This document shows, piece after piece, positions 22,639-31,154 of a DNA stretch of 51,020 nt. Positions within the stretch are counted from its first letter, which is position 1. Each line of letters starts with the position of its first letter. Location of the stretch: positions 1 through 51,020 of the forward strand of contig CAZQKW010000026.1 in the NCBI GenBank assembly GCA_964594075.1. Reading direction: 5' to 3'. A model generated the notes under the pieces. The model was not told the origin of the DNA, did not search any database, and saw nothing but the letters and a program-made list of their open reading frames with translations. A program made the translations under genes and the position numbers. The stretch comes from CAZQKW01 sp964594075 (GTDB lineage Bacteria; Desulfobacterota; WTBG01; CAIYCZ01).

Positions 22639-24030
22639 ATGACGACACTGTCCTTTCTTGGCGCTGCCGGCAATGTTACGGGATCACGGTTTTTGCTCGA
22701 AACGCAGGGTAAAAAACTGCTTATAGACTGCGGATTGTTTCAGGGGCTCAAACAGAACCGTTTAAAAAACTGGGAGCCCTTTCCGGTAGCGCCGGCTTCT
22801 ATTGATGCGGTGTTGCTCACGCATGCCCATATTGATCACTCGGGATACCTTCCCCGGTTATGCAAACAAGGCTTTAGCGGCAGGATTCACTGCACTTCTG
22901 CAACCAAGGATCTGTGCGATATTATGCTCAAGGACAGCGCCCACCTTCAGGAAGAAGATGCCGTCTGGGCAAACAAGAAAGGCTTTTCAAAGCATTCGCC
23001 GGCACTGCCGCTGTACACGGTAGCAGACGCAGAAGATGCTCTTTTACAATTCACGCCGCATTATTATGGTGAAGATGTTTTTCTGAGCGACACGCTGCGC
23101 ATCAAATTTAAAGATGCCGGGCATATTCTCGGATCCTCATTTATAGACGTCAAGACCACCGACCGGACGGGAACAAGGCGGGTGGTATTTAGCGGCGATT
23201 TGGGAAGGCCGGGGCGGCCGATTCTGTGGGATCCGGTTCAGGTTTACGAAGTTGATTATCTGATACTTGAATCAACCTACGGCAACAGACTGCATGATGC
23301 CACACCGGCCGAACAGCAACTGGCGCGGGTTATCAACGAGAGCATAGAGCGCCACGGCGTGCTGGTAATCCCTTCCTTCGCTGTGGGAAGGACGCAGGAA
23401 TTGCTGTTTTTCATCCGGGAATTGGAAGAGCGCAAAGAAATCCCCTCGATCCCGGTGTATGTGGATTCTCCAATGGCAATCAATGCGACGGAGATATTTA
23501 AAAAGCGTGTTGCCGATTATGATCTTGAAGCGCGCATTCAGGAATTAAACGGAAAGCATATTTTTCAAACCAGTCAGGTGCAGTTTCTGAGAGACACGGA
23601 ACAATCCAAGCAGTTGCATACTATTCAGCATTCCGCGATTATTATTTCTGCGAGCGGCATGGTTGAAGGAGGACGCATTTTGCACCATCTCAAACACCGG
23701 CTGCCCCACCAGCAAAATACCATTTTATTTATCGGCTATCAGGCACAGGGAACCCGTGGCCGGGCGATCCTTGAGGGAAAGCCCTGGGTAAAAATTCACG
23801 GCATGGAGATACCGGTGCGGGCGCAGGTTGAGAGTATCTCCGGGTTTTCTGCTCACGCCGATTATCAAGAGACCCTTGCCTGGCTTATGGGATTTAACCG
23901 GCCGCCCATTCAGACATTTATCGTGCATGGCGAGCCAGAAGCATCAGCCGCGCTTGCAGAAAAAATAAAAGCTACACTGGGATGGCGCGTGGTAATTCCC
24001 GGGCACAATGAACGTTTTGAACTCGCATAA
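22639..24030 (+). CDS. Beta-CASP metallo-beta-lactamase-fold RNase
   Basis: 463 aa from the ATG at 22639 with AGGAG 5 nt upstream. The zinc-binding set is HAHIDHSGYLPRL, with AGHILGSSF, SGDLGRPG and a C-terminal SGFSAHADYQE. The beta-CASP insertion shows VYVDSPMA, SASGMVEGGRILHHL and FIGYQAQGTRGR, with the closing FIVHGEPEAS. Members are RNA endo- or exonucleases related to CPSF73 and archaeal aCPSF; many bacterial ones are annotated only as MBL-fold RNA metabolism enzymes. It marks the right border of the island, and copies of its 5' end occur inside the island. Confidence 0.92.
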   Translation: MTTLSFLGAAGNVTGSRFLLETQGKKLLIDCGLFQGLKQNRLKNWEPFPVAPASIDAVLLTHAHIDHSGYLPRLCKQGFSGRIHCTSATKDLCDIMLKDSAHLQEEDAVWANKKGFSKHSPALPLYTVADAEDALLQFTPHYYGEDVFLSDTLRIKFKDAGHILGSSFIDVKTTDRTGTRRVVFSGDLGRPGRPILWDPVQVYEVDYLILESTYGNRLHDATPAEQQLARVINESIERHGVLVIPSFAVGRTQELLFFIRELEERKEIPSIPVYVDSPMAINATEIFKKRVADYDLEARIQELNGKHIFQTSQVQFLRDTEQSKQLHTIQHSAIIISASGMVEGGRILHHLKHRLPHQQNTILFIGYQAQGTRGRAILEGKPWVKIHGMEIPVRAQVESISGFSAHADYQETLAWLMGFNRPPIQTFIVHGEPEASAALAEKIKATLGWRVVIPGHNERFELA

Positions 24031-24181
24031 AAACACTCTTTGCCAAACTGAAAGTGCCACGACCACCGGCCGTTGGGATATCCTTGCACGCATTCTTTAC
24101 CCGGCGCGGGAAAATGATGATGCCGAGTGGTTCTGCCTTTTTAACAATGCCGCGCGATTGCGCATAAGCCATGGAAGATAA
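24008..24181 (+). CDS. Possible small protein between the beta-CASP and kinase genes
   Basis: 57 aa. The ATG lies inside the beta-CASP gene, 23 nt before its end, and the TAA ends 2 nt before the kinase ATG. The sequence contains GRWDILARILYPARENDDAE and WFCLFNNAARLRISHGR. The tight fit between two genes, with no better use of the 150-nt gap, argues for a real gene. The lack of a ribosome site and of any known family argues against. It could instead be spacer DNA. Confidence 0.3.
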   Translation: MNVLNSHKNTLCQTESATTTGRWDILARILYPARENDDAEWFCLFNNAARLRISHGR

Positions 24182-24183
24182 CG

Positions 24184-26595
24184 ATGTCTGCCCTTTTAAT
24201 ATTCATGATATTTGTTGCGGGGGCGTTCGTTTCCCTTGTGCTCTCTTATGTATGGCAAAAGCGAGCGGCGGCGTCCTGCTCCGGGCCCTCAAAGCTGCAG
24301 ATTCTTGAAAAGAGCGAAAAACGCTTTCGGATGCTGGTAGAACATTCATCCGATGTTATACTCACCCTCAATGATAAGGGAAGCATTCTGTTTGTAAGCC
24401 CAGCAGTTAGAAGCATACTGGGCTATCATCCTGAAGAAGTCGCGGGCAAAGACATCTGGGAATATATTCATCCGGACGATTACCCCAACGCTGCTGCGAC
24501 ACTTGTGCAGGCACAGAAAAAGCCCGCACTTCCCATAACAATGACCTGCCGGTGTTTACATAAGAATGGCTTATGGCGCATGATGCACGCCACCGGACAG
24601 GCAGCCTGCGACGAGGACGGCAGTCCGGTAGTCATTTTTAACGTGCGCGATGTTACCGAACAACTGCAGGCAGAAGAGGCATGGAAAGAAAGCGAGGAAC
24701 GCTTTAGAGCGCTTGCCAAGAGCGCCAGTGATCCCATAATCTGTATTGATCAGCAGGGAGCGATCATATTTTGGAACCATGCTGCGGAAAGCGTTTTTAA
24801 CTATACAGAGGAAGAGATAATCGGCAGACCCGTCACCACCCTTATTCCTGAACGGTTTCATGAATTTTATACCAGCGGTATGGAACGGGTATTATCGGCA
24901 GGCTTTGACATCGGGAGAATAGCCTTTGATTTTGTGGGGCGCAAAAAAGGAGGCGCAGAATTTCCCGCAGAACTTTCATTTGCAACCTGGGAGTCGCGCG
25001 GAACCGTCTATTTCTCCTGCATCGTCCGCGATATAACAGAACGCAAACAAGTGGAAGAAGCACTGCAACAGGAGCAGGAATACAATAAAACCATTATTGA
25101 GACCGCTGATGCGCTTATTATTGCCCTGGACCCTGATGACCGGGTCACGCTGTTCAACCGTCGCGCAGAAGAGCTGACTGGATACCGGCGCGAAGAAGTC
25201 ATCGGAAAGAATTTGCTGTCGGTCATTCCTATCAGAATGGATAAACGGGCGTTTGCCCGGATGACGCAGGAAATTATTGATGGCGAATCAGTCACTCCCT
25301 ATCATCTGTTTATTACAACTAAAGCCGGCGAGGAAAAGATACTTTTCACCCGTGGCAGACAGCTCAAGGATAAAACGGGCAAAGTTATTGGCGTGCTGGA
25401 GATTGGCGTGGATGTCACCGAACAGCGCCGAATGGAGGCGAAACTGTTGCAGGCAGAAAAATTGCGCGGTCTGGGTGAAATTGCCGGCGGCGTGGCGCAC
25501 GATTTTAATAATGTTCTGGCGGCAATCCTGGGGCGCGCACAGCTTCTGAAGTTGCATATGGGGGAATTTTCCGGTGCAGAACGAAGAAAATTCTATACGG
25601 AACTAAAACAGGGGCTCGAGGTGATAGAACGCGCTGCCGCTGATGGCGCAGAAACCGTCAGACGGATCCAGGAGTTTGCTCGAATACGTCCGGACGACAA
25701 GTATTTGGCCGCAGTTAATCTCAACGAGGTTGTGGAACATGCCTGCGAATTCACCCGCTCCCGCTGGAAAGACGAAGCAGAGCTGAAGGGAATACGCTAT
25801 ACGATCGATAAACAGCTCGCCCCGGTTCCGGTTATTTTGGGAAGCGCGGCAGAACTGCGCGAGGTGGTTATAAACATTATAAACAATGCGCTTGATGCAA
25901 TGCCGGACGGGGGCGCGATCAACATAAAAACCTATTCAAATGAGACTGATGTATCGGTAGAAATTCGCGATACCGGCATGGGGATGCCTGCACACATTAT
26001 GGAACGAATATTTGATCCTTTTTTTACCACCAAGGGCCCTCAGTCAACCGGCCTGGGCATGAGTGTTTCGTACGGCATTATAACCCGCCATCAGGGAACT
26101 ATTGCCGTTGACAGCGCAGAAGGTCACGGCACGGTTTTTACCTTAAAATTCCCAATCGGAGAAGTTGCCGGAGAAGAAACGACTGTTGAGCCGCACTTTT
26201 ACCGCGACGGCGCGCAGTTATCAATCCTCATCATTGAAGATGAAAACGATGTGCGAGTTCTCCTGGAGGATATTTTACATTTACAGGGTCACCGCACTGT
26301 TAGCGCATGTGATGGCAGGCAGGGAATGGAGCTGTTTAAGCCCGGTGCTTTTGATCTGGTGTTTACCGACCTGGGTATGCCGGGAATGTCGGGGTGGGAG
26401 GTGGCAAAGGCGATTCGGGCACAGGACCCGAATGTATCCATTGTGGTGATAACCGGCTGGGGAATACACATGAACGCCGATGACCTTCAAGCAACAGGCG
26501 TAAACCGTATCATCCAAAAGCCGTTCACCGTTGAAGCTATTATTCGTCTGGTCAGCGAGGAGCGTGCGATACGGAAAGGTCAGAAAAGCGCGTGA
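24184..26595 (+). CDS. Hybrid sensor histidine kinase with three PAS domains and receiver
   Basis: 803 aa. One N-terminal membrane helix (about 3-23) leaves most of the protein in the cytosol. Three PAS domains follow at about 45-160, 170-290 and 300-420. Then comes the phospho-acceptor region GEIAGGVAHDFNNVLAAIL with His439 and an ATP-binding domain with NNALDAMP, DTGMGMP and STGLGMSVSYGII. A C-terminal receiver has the acceptor Asp729 in LVFTDLGMPGMSGWEV and VVITGW, ending in the KPF lysine motif. A phosphorelay is likely, but no DNA-binding response regulator is adjacent. It is probably cotranscribed with the beta-CASP gene. Its signal is unknown; PAS domains suggest redox, oxygen or small ligands. 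Confidence 0.92.
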   Translation: MSALLIFMIFVAGAFVSLVLSYVWQKRAAASCSGPSKLQILEKSEKRFRMLVEHSSDVILTLNDKGSILFVSPAVRSILGYHPEEVAGKDIWEYIHPDDYPNAAATLVQAQKKPALPITMTCRCLHKNGLWRMMHATGQAACDEDGSPVVIFNVRDVTEQLQAEEAWKESEERFRALAKSASDPIICIDQQGAIIFWNHAAESVFNYTEEEIIGRPVTTLIPERFHEFYTSGMERVLSAGFDIGRIAFDFVGRKKGGAEFPAELSFATWESRGTVYFSCIVRDITERKQVEEALQQEQEYNKTIIETADALIIALDPDDRVTLFNRRAEELTGYRREEVIGKNLLSVIPIRMDKRAFARMTQEIIDGESVTPYHLFITTKAGEEKILFTRGRQLKDKTGKVIGVLEIGVDVTEQRRMEAKLLQAEKLRGLGEIAGGVAHDFNNVLAAILGRAQLLKLHMGEFSGAERRKFYTELKQGLEVIERAAADGAETVRRIQEFARIRPDDKYLAAVNLNEVVEHACEFTRSRWKDEAELKGIRYTIDKQLAPVPVILGSAAELREVVINIINNALDAMPDGGAINIKTYSNETDVSVEIRDTGMGMPAHIMERIFDPFFTTKGPQSTGLGMSVSYGIITRHQGTIAVDSAEGHGTVFTLKFPIGEVAGEETTVEPHFYRDGAQLSILIIEDENDVRVLLEDILHLQGHRTVSACDGRQGMELFKPGAFDLVFTDLGMPGMSGWEVAKAIRAQDPNVSIVVITGWGIHMNADDLQATGVNRIIQKPFTVEAIIRLVSEERAIRKGQKSA

Positions 26596-26612
26596 TCTCA
26601 GAGCCCGGCAGT

Positions 26613-27611
26613 TTACTCCTGTTCCTGCTGATTCTGGTCAGCGGTTGCGTCGTCAATAAAGGTTTTTGTATAAATGTAGCGGTCAAATAATTTATTATAA
26701 CCGGTCCAATTCGTCTCAGGCCGTTTCTCCTTGTTAATAAACTGCCTGAGGCTTTCCATTTTAGAATCAAGATCATCAAGGTAATTTAGCAACAGTGCTT
26801 CGAGGGTTTTCGGGCGGCGTGGCGAGGCAAATATATATTCTCCATGATGGCTTAGCAGGAGATGCTTGAGCACGAGAGCAAGTTCGTCCGGAAATCCACC
26901 CAGCTCCAGAATTTTTTTTGATACCAGCTCTACGCCAATGGTGATATGGCCGATGAGCCGTCCTGCATCAGTATAATCAAAATTATTGCGCCACGACAAC
27001 TCATAAATCTTGCCTATGTCATGCAGCAGGGCACCCGCCAGCAACAGATCTCTATCAACATGGGGATAATAGGCCGCTATATCATACGCCATCTTGGCAA
27101 CCTGCAGCGTATGGTCAAGCAGACCTCCCACACAGGCATGATGAAGATTTTTAGCTGCCGGAGCAACCTTGAATAGCTTGGCAATCTCGGCATCCTGGAA
27201 CACCGAGCGAAGCAGGGCCTGCAAATGAATATTGGTTATTATGTCTATCATGGAGATTAATTCTGCAAAGGCCTTATCCACATCAACACGGGAAGCCGGA
27301 AGATAATCAAACACATTCAGGTCCCCGGCAGGGCACGTTTCAATGTGATTAATGTTAATCTGCAGCGCTCCCTGATACATGATGGCCCATCCCTTTATCC
27401 GCACAATATCCCCTTCGGCAAACCTGCTGCCCAGATTTTCCGCATCATCCCAGATGCGCGCCTTGACTTCGCCAGTTTTATCAGAGAGGGTCAGCCCGAT
27501 GTAAGGGGCGCCGCTTTTTTTTATGCCCTGATTTTTTTCTCTCACCAGGTATATTCCTTCTACCTGCGTTTTTTCAGTCAGATCTTTTATGGGGGTTGTT
27601 TTACGTTCCAT
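26613..27611 (-). CDS. YhaM-type 3'-5' exoribonuclease (OB-fold plus HD domain)
   Basis: 332 aa. An N-terminal OB fold (about 10-110; TLSDKTGEVKARIWDDAENL and IKGWAIMYQGALQINI) should bind nucleic acid. The central HD domain shows HHACVGGLLDHTLQVAKMAY, then LLAGALLHDIGKIYELSW and LKHLLLSHHGEY. This is the layout of YhaM, a metal-dependent 3'-5' exonuclease for RNA, and of related CMP-binding-factor proteins. It is the last gene of the pilT operon and ends 17 nt from the convergent kinase gene. The C-terminal tail is polar. Confidence 0.87.
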   Translation of the reverse strand: MERKTTPIKDLTEKTQVEGIYLVREKNQGIKKSGAPYIGLTLSDKTGEVKARIWDDAENLGSRFAEGDIVRIKGWAIMYQGALQININHIETCPAGDLNVFDYLPASRVDVDKAFAELISMIDIITNIHLQALLRSVFQDAEIAKLFKVAPAAKNLHHACVGGLLDHTLQVAKMAYDIAAYYPHVDRDLLLAGALLHDIGKIYELSWRNNFDYTDAGRLIGHITIGVELVSKKILELGGFPDELALVLKHLLLSHHGEYIFASPRRPKTLEALLLNYLDDLDSKMESLRQFINKEKRPETNWTGYNKLFDRYIYTKTFIDDATADQNQQEQE

Positions 27612-27662
27612 CAGACAAGCCTTTCCGGTAATGTCCAGGGATTATGTTTTACTGAACCTCAT

Positions 27663-28394
27663 TCAAGGATCGCGGGGGGATATGTCGTCAGCGAGCATTA
27701 AGCGATGTGGTGATAAGTCCTTGAGCACAGTGTATAAGGTCACGGAAGCAGGATGGTCGATCATATGTTCCCATCCTCCAACATGCACCAGCCTTTTATG
27801 CGGATTGTGCTTTACCAGGTTGCGTATCCTGCGGCCCATGTGCAATTCGCGCTCGGCGTCACCAGAGCCATTCCACATGCCGTTTGTGCCGCCGGACATG
27901 TTTCCATTCCAGAGACGCCTGGCTTTTTTATAGCACATATCTACGGTTTGTTGGAGGGTTTTATCAGGTGCCGTGAGCAGGCGGCAGATGTTTTTTGGGC
28001 AGATAGCTTCCTGCTTGAGAGCGCGTAGTTTTTCGCGTGATATACGGGAAACATCAATACAATAGAACGGCACCTTATGCGTCTGGGCATAGCACCGCAC
28101 GGCAAGAAATTCAAACGGATAGTTTATGGTGGCGAGTAGCGACTGAATCGGTAATGGCAACACGCAGTGTTCAGGCAGGCAGGACTGGTGCCGTGTCTGA
28201 GCCAGTGTCCGCAAATACAAGCCGAGCAGTTTTTGGGAAAGACGGCGCCGATTTTTAGTCCGGAAACCGCGGCCGTATGGACTGAACTCCAGGGTTATAA
28301 GATCAGGCGCAATGGTTGAGAGCAGCGCGGAGAGTTTTTGGTAGCCGCGGGGATCGAGATGGACGGTGCCAATAAGAATAAGCTCTGGCAGCAT
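27663..28394 (-). CDS. TraB/GumN-like protein of unknown function
   Basis: 243 aa. It opens LPELILIGTVHLDPRG, with the GxxH motif (GTVH, residues 9-12) and a following LITLEFSPY with Glu36. Near the C-terminus, RELHMGRRIRNL and RLVHVGGWEHM complete the pattern of the TraB/PrgY/GumN/EreA group, thought to be metal-dependent hydrolases. No signal peptide is seen. The middle part is basic and poorly conserved. It starts 5 nt after the upstream YihY-type gene. The family link is by motif only and the function is unknown. Confidence 0.6.
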   Translation of the reverse strand: MLPELILIGTVHLDPRGYQKLSALLSTIAPDLITLEFSPYGRGFRTKNRRRLSQKLLGLYLRTLAQTRHQSCLPEHCVLPLPIQSLLATINYPFEFLAVRCYAQTHKVPFYCIDVSRISREKLRALKQEAICPKNICRLLTAPDKTLQQTVDMCYKKARRLWNGNMSGGTNGMWNGSGDAERELHMGRRIRNLVKHNPHKRLVHVGGWEHMIDHPASVTLYTVLKDLSPHRLMLADDISPRDP

Positions 28395-28399
28395 ACTAT

Positions 28400-29743
28400 T
28401 CAGCAGGCTGATGGCGGCAGCGTATCCTTTTTTTCCGGCACGGTATCAAGCTCAACAGCCAAAGCAGCCAGAGTTTTTTCGCTAATTTCCGAGGGCGCAT
28501 GCGGACGGCAGGTTCCCAGCGTTTTATGGATAAATTTACCGGCGGCATCGGCATAGTAGTCGTCAGGCAGAACGGTATAGCAATGAATAATATCCAGTAT
28601 ATCGGAAAGCTTGACGGTGTGCGGATCTTTGGCCAACACAACATGTTGCGGATAGCGCGCAGATGCAAGCAAAACGCCGTTGGCGAGAAACGGCGCCATC
28701 AGTTCCTCAACAACGTGCAATGGTATTTTTAATGCGCCTGAAATCATCCGCACGGTAGCAGGCGTTTGGGCGCGCACATACCTGCGCGTAATGAGCAGTA
28801 ACATTCGCAACGTTAAATACTCTCGATCCTGATTGCTGAGCTGCGGCGCATAGGAAATAGAATGGTAGAATTTATAATGATCACAATGGTAGGCTATTTC
28901 AGCGCCGAGCAGAAAAACAGTCCAGCTTACGAAAACCCAGAGCAAAAACAATGGGATGGCAGTAAGCGGACCAAAAACCCGGGGATAATAGAATAGCACC
29001 TTTGAGGTATAGAGCGTAAATCCAAACCCCGCAAGGTGCCACAAGCTGCCGCCAATGATACCGCCAATAAGCGCCGATCGCAGTTTGACGCGGGTATTAG
29101 GCAGAAAAACGTATAAACCGGTAAATGCAGTCCAGACCAGAAAGTAAGAAAGGCAGGCATAAACGTCAACGTTAATATACGGTTCGATAATTTTGACTGC
29201 TTTATAGCTTTGCAGCGTCGCGACAATGACAAAAGATACCGCGAGCAACAACGGGCCTATCGTGAGGGATGTCCAGTAAATGGCAATGCGGTAAAAAACC
29301 GGCCGCTTTTGCCTTGTAACCCAGATTTCATTGAGCGCATACTCCAATTCGCTCAGCAACAGCACCACCGATATCAAGAGCACAACTGTTCCGAAAGCGC
29401 CAATGGTTGAAAAGTTGATGCTGTCCACAAGGTTATTAAGAATGCTTATAACTTTTTCTTGCGCGCCGGGCGCAAGGGTTTTATAGACAAAGGGTCGCAG
29501 CGTATTTTCAAGATCTGTGAAACCGCCAAAAACCTTGAATAAAAAAAACACAACACTCAGCAGGGGTATCAAAGCGAACACAGTGGTATAGGTCAGCGAT
29601 GCCGCCCACAGAAGCCGCTTGTCCCGAATAAACCGCCGCACGGATAAGAATAGAATGTGGGAAAAGATTATCGGGGCAGAAATGATCACATTACTTAACG
29701 ATGACAAGCGGTTACCTATTGCATACTGGAGCGGTATTTTCAT
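28400..29743 (-). CDS. YihY/BrkB-family inner-membrane protein
   Basis: 447 aa. Six or so membrane helices in about residues 35-300 carry the family pattern: AASLTYTTVFALIPLLSVVF, then GTVVLLISVVLLLSELEYAL with NEIWVT, LTIGPLLLAVSFVI, LPNTRVKLRSALIGGIIGG and PLFLLWVFVSWTVFLLGAEI. The family was once called RNase BN, but it is a membrane protein and not the RNase. After the membrane part a C-terminal region of about 130 residues (RMLLLITRRYVRAQTPATVR and later LSDILDIIHCYTVL) looks like a winged-helix extension found in some members. Its role is not known. Confidence 0.85.
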   Translation of the reverse strand: MKIPLQYAIGNRLSSLSNVIISAPIIFSHILFLSVRRFIRDKRLLWAASLTYTTVFALIPLLSVVFFLFKVFGGFTDLENTLRPFVYKTLAPGAQEKVISILNNLVDSINFSTIGAFGTVVLLISVVLLLSELEYALNEIWVTRQKRPVFYRIAIYWTSLTIGPLLLAVSFVIVATLQSYKAVKIIEPYINVDVYACLSYFLVWTAFTGLYVFLPNTRVKLRSALIGGIIGGSLWHLAGFGFTLYTSKVLFYYPRVFGPLTAIPLFLLWVFVSWTVFLLGAEIAYHCDHYKFYHSISYAPQLSNQDREYLTLRMLLLITRRYVRAQTPATVRMISGALKIPLHVVEELMAPFLANGVLLASARYPQHVVLAKDPHTVKLSDILDIIHCYTVLPDDYYADAAGKFIHKTLGTCRPHAPSEISEKTLAALAVELDTVPEKKDTLPPSAC

Positions 29744-29755
29744 GGGTGCCGGCCA

Positions 29756-31111
29756 TTAAGAAGCAGTTCTGATGCGGCGCGCCGCCGTTATCCAGACCCT
29801 GATTTTTGCTTCATCAGGGATACGGTCCTTGTGATTATCGTTGCGCCACAGTTTTTCAAGGTTCATGCGTAAAACAGGCGCGTCCTGCTGTGCCAGGGTC
29901 TCCACATCCGTGATGCCCGCCCTGCTCAGTATCTGAAAATTACGCGTACCCATCCCCTTGAGCATTACCATCTCGGCAGCTTTTATCCAGGAAGCCAGTT
30001 CAACGGAGGTGGCTGCAACGCAGGCACGGGTGCGCTGTTGTTCGGGTGGATTATCTTTCAGGCGCAAGAGGTCCCGCGCCATGATGACCCCGCAGCGTTC
30101 CAGGCGTTCTTGATATTCGCGAGGTATTATTGGCATATCCCTCACATAGGAACGTAGTGAATCCACGGTTATCAGGTCAATGCCTTTGAACGCAGCACCA
30201 CAAAAACAAACACCGCCCAGGACAAGGAGAATCTTGACCGGCCGGCTGCATAGGCTTGCCCGCTTCACCGCCCACGCATCGGATTCCCAGCCATAGTTGT
30301 TGCGCAGGAGATATATAAACGCGGTCATAGCATAACATTCAAGAGCGAACGGTATAAAGCCAAGAAAACCTGGAGCAGTCATTTCAAATAATTTAAATGA
30401 ATCAAAAAAGGGCACCGTATAAATCCATTTGGTGGTCGCCCAGAAGTTCCATAATTCCCAGAATATACCGCACAGCAACCCTGCAAGCATAAGCAAAACC
30501 GGTTTTCGCAGTGAACCGTGTTGCCACCCGCGAAGCAGTGAAGGCGCTCCCCAGCGATAATTCACGGGCTCAAGAACCAGTATAAAGCCACACCACACCA
30601 GCGCAAAAAAATAACGCGGCATACTTATGCACAACAAAAGGCACACGACGCCGATACAGATACTCAACCTCAGCTGCTTCGGCGTGAATTGTCGGGGCCA
30701 AACCCGCCAGGCACGTAACAACGCGGTGCTTTCAAGCAGTTCGGTTGTCTCAAATAAGGCCGGCAGCACCGTAGCAAAGGAGATAGTATAGCCTATCCAG
30801 CGCACCGGTGTTATTTCAACTACATTAACATAATACCAGTTTTTGAGAGAAAAATTTATGCATTCAAAGATCAGCCATATGCAAACCGATACCGGCAGCA
30901 GAAAGAAAAACTCCCGTGTTCTGCGCATCAGAAGCGACGTCCCCGTTCTTAGAAATACCCAACTGTCGATAACTATGATGTAAGACCACCACGCAAAGCA
31001 ATAAAACCATGAGGGAAACGGCTCAATGTCGCACACGAGCATTAACCAGGAAATGACAAATAAAAAAATACCTCCTGTTAAGGTAAGCGCGCTCATGGTC
31101 GCACTGGTCAT
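29756..31111 (-). CDS. Polytopic membrane protein with C-terminal DUF4332-like helix-hairpin-helix domain
   Basis: 451 aa. About eight to ten membrane helices fill residues 8-312 (for example GGIFLFVISWLMLVCDIEPF, FFFLLPVSVCIWLIFECIN and CIGVVCLLLCISMPRYFFAL). The last 130 residues are soluble: YQERLERCGVIMARDLLRLK, MVMLKGMGTRNFQILSRAGI and TDVETLAQQDAPVL. This matches the helix-hairpin-helix type seen in DUF4332 proteins. Joining such a DNA- or protein-binding module to a membrane protein is unusual. An ATG at 31096 is an alternative start, and neither has a good ribosome site. The function is unknown. Confidence 0.7.
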   Translation of the reverse strand: MTSATMSALTLTGGIFLFVISWLMLVCDIEPFPSWFYCFAWWSYIIVIDSWVFLRTGTSLLMRRTREFFFLLPVSVCIWLIFECINFSLKNWYYVNVVEITPVRWIGYTISFATVLPALFETTELLESTALLRAWRVWPRQFTPKQLRLSICIGVVCLLLCISMPRYFFALVWCGFILVLEPVNYRWGAPSLLRGWQHGSLRKPVLLMLAGLLCGIFWELWNFWATTKWIYTVPFFDSFKLFEMTAPGFLGFIPFALECYAMTAFIYLLRNNYGWESDAWAVKRASLCSRPVKILLVLGGVCFCGAAFKGIDLITVDSLRSYVRDMPIIPREYQERLERCGVIMARDLLRLKDNPPEQQRTRACVAATSVELASWIKAAEMVMLKGMGTRNFQILSRAGITDVETLAQQDAPVLRMNLEKLWRNDNHKDRIPDEAKIRVWITAARRIRTAS

Positions 31112-31154
31112 GGATGCGATGCTCAGGGAAAGAAATACGGGGAGATAACGGCTT

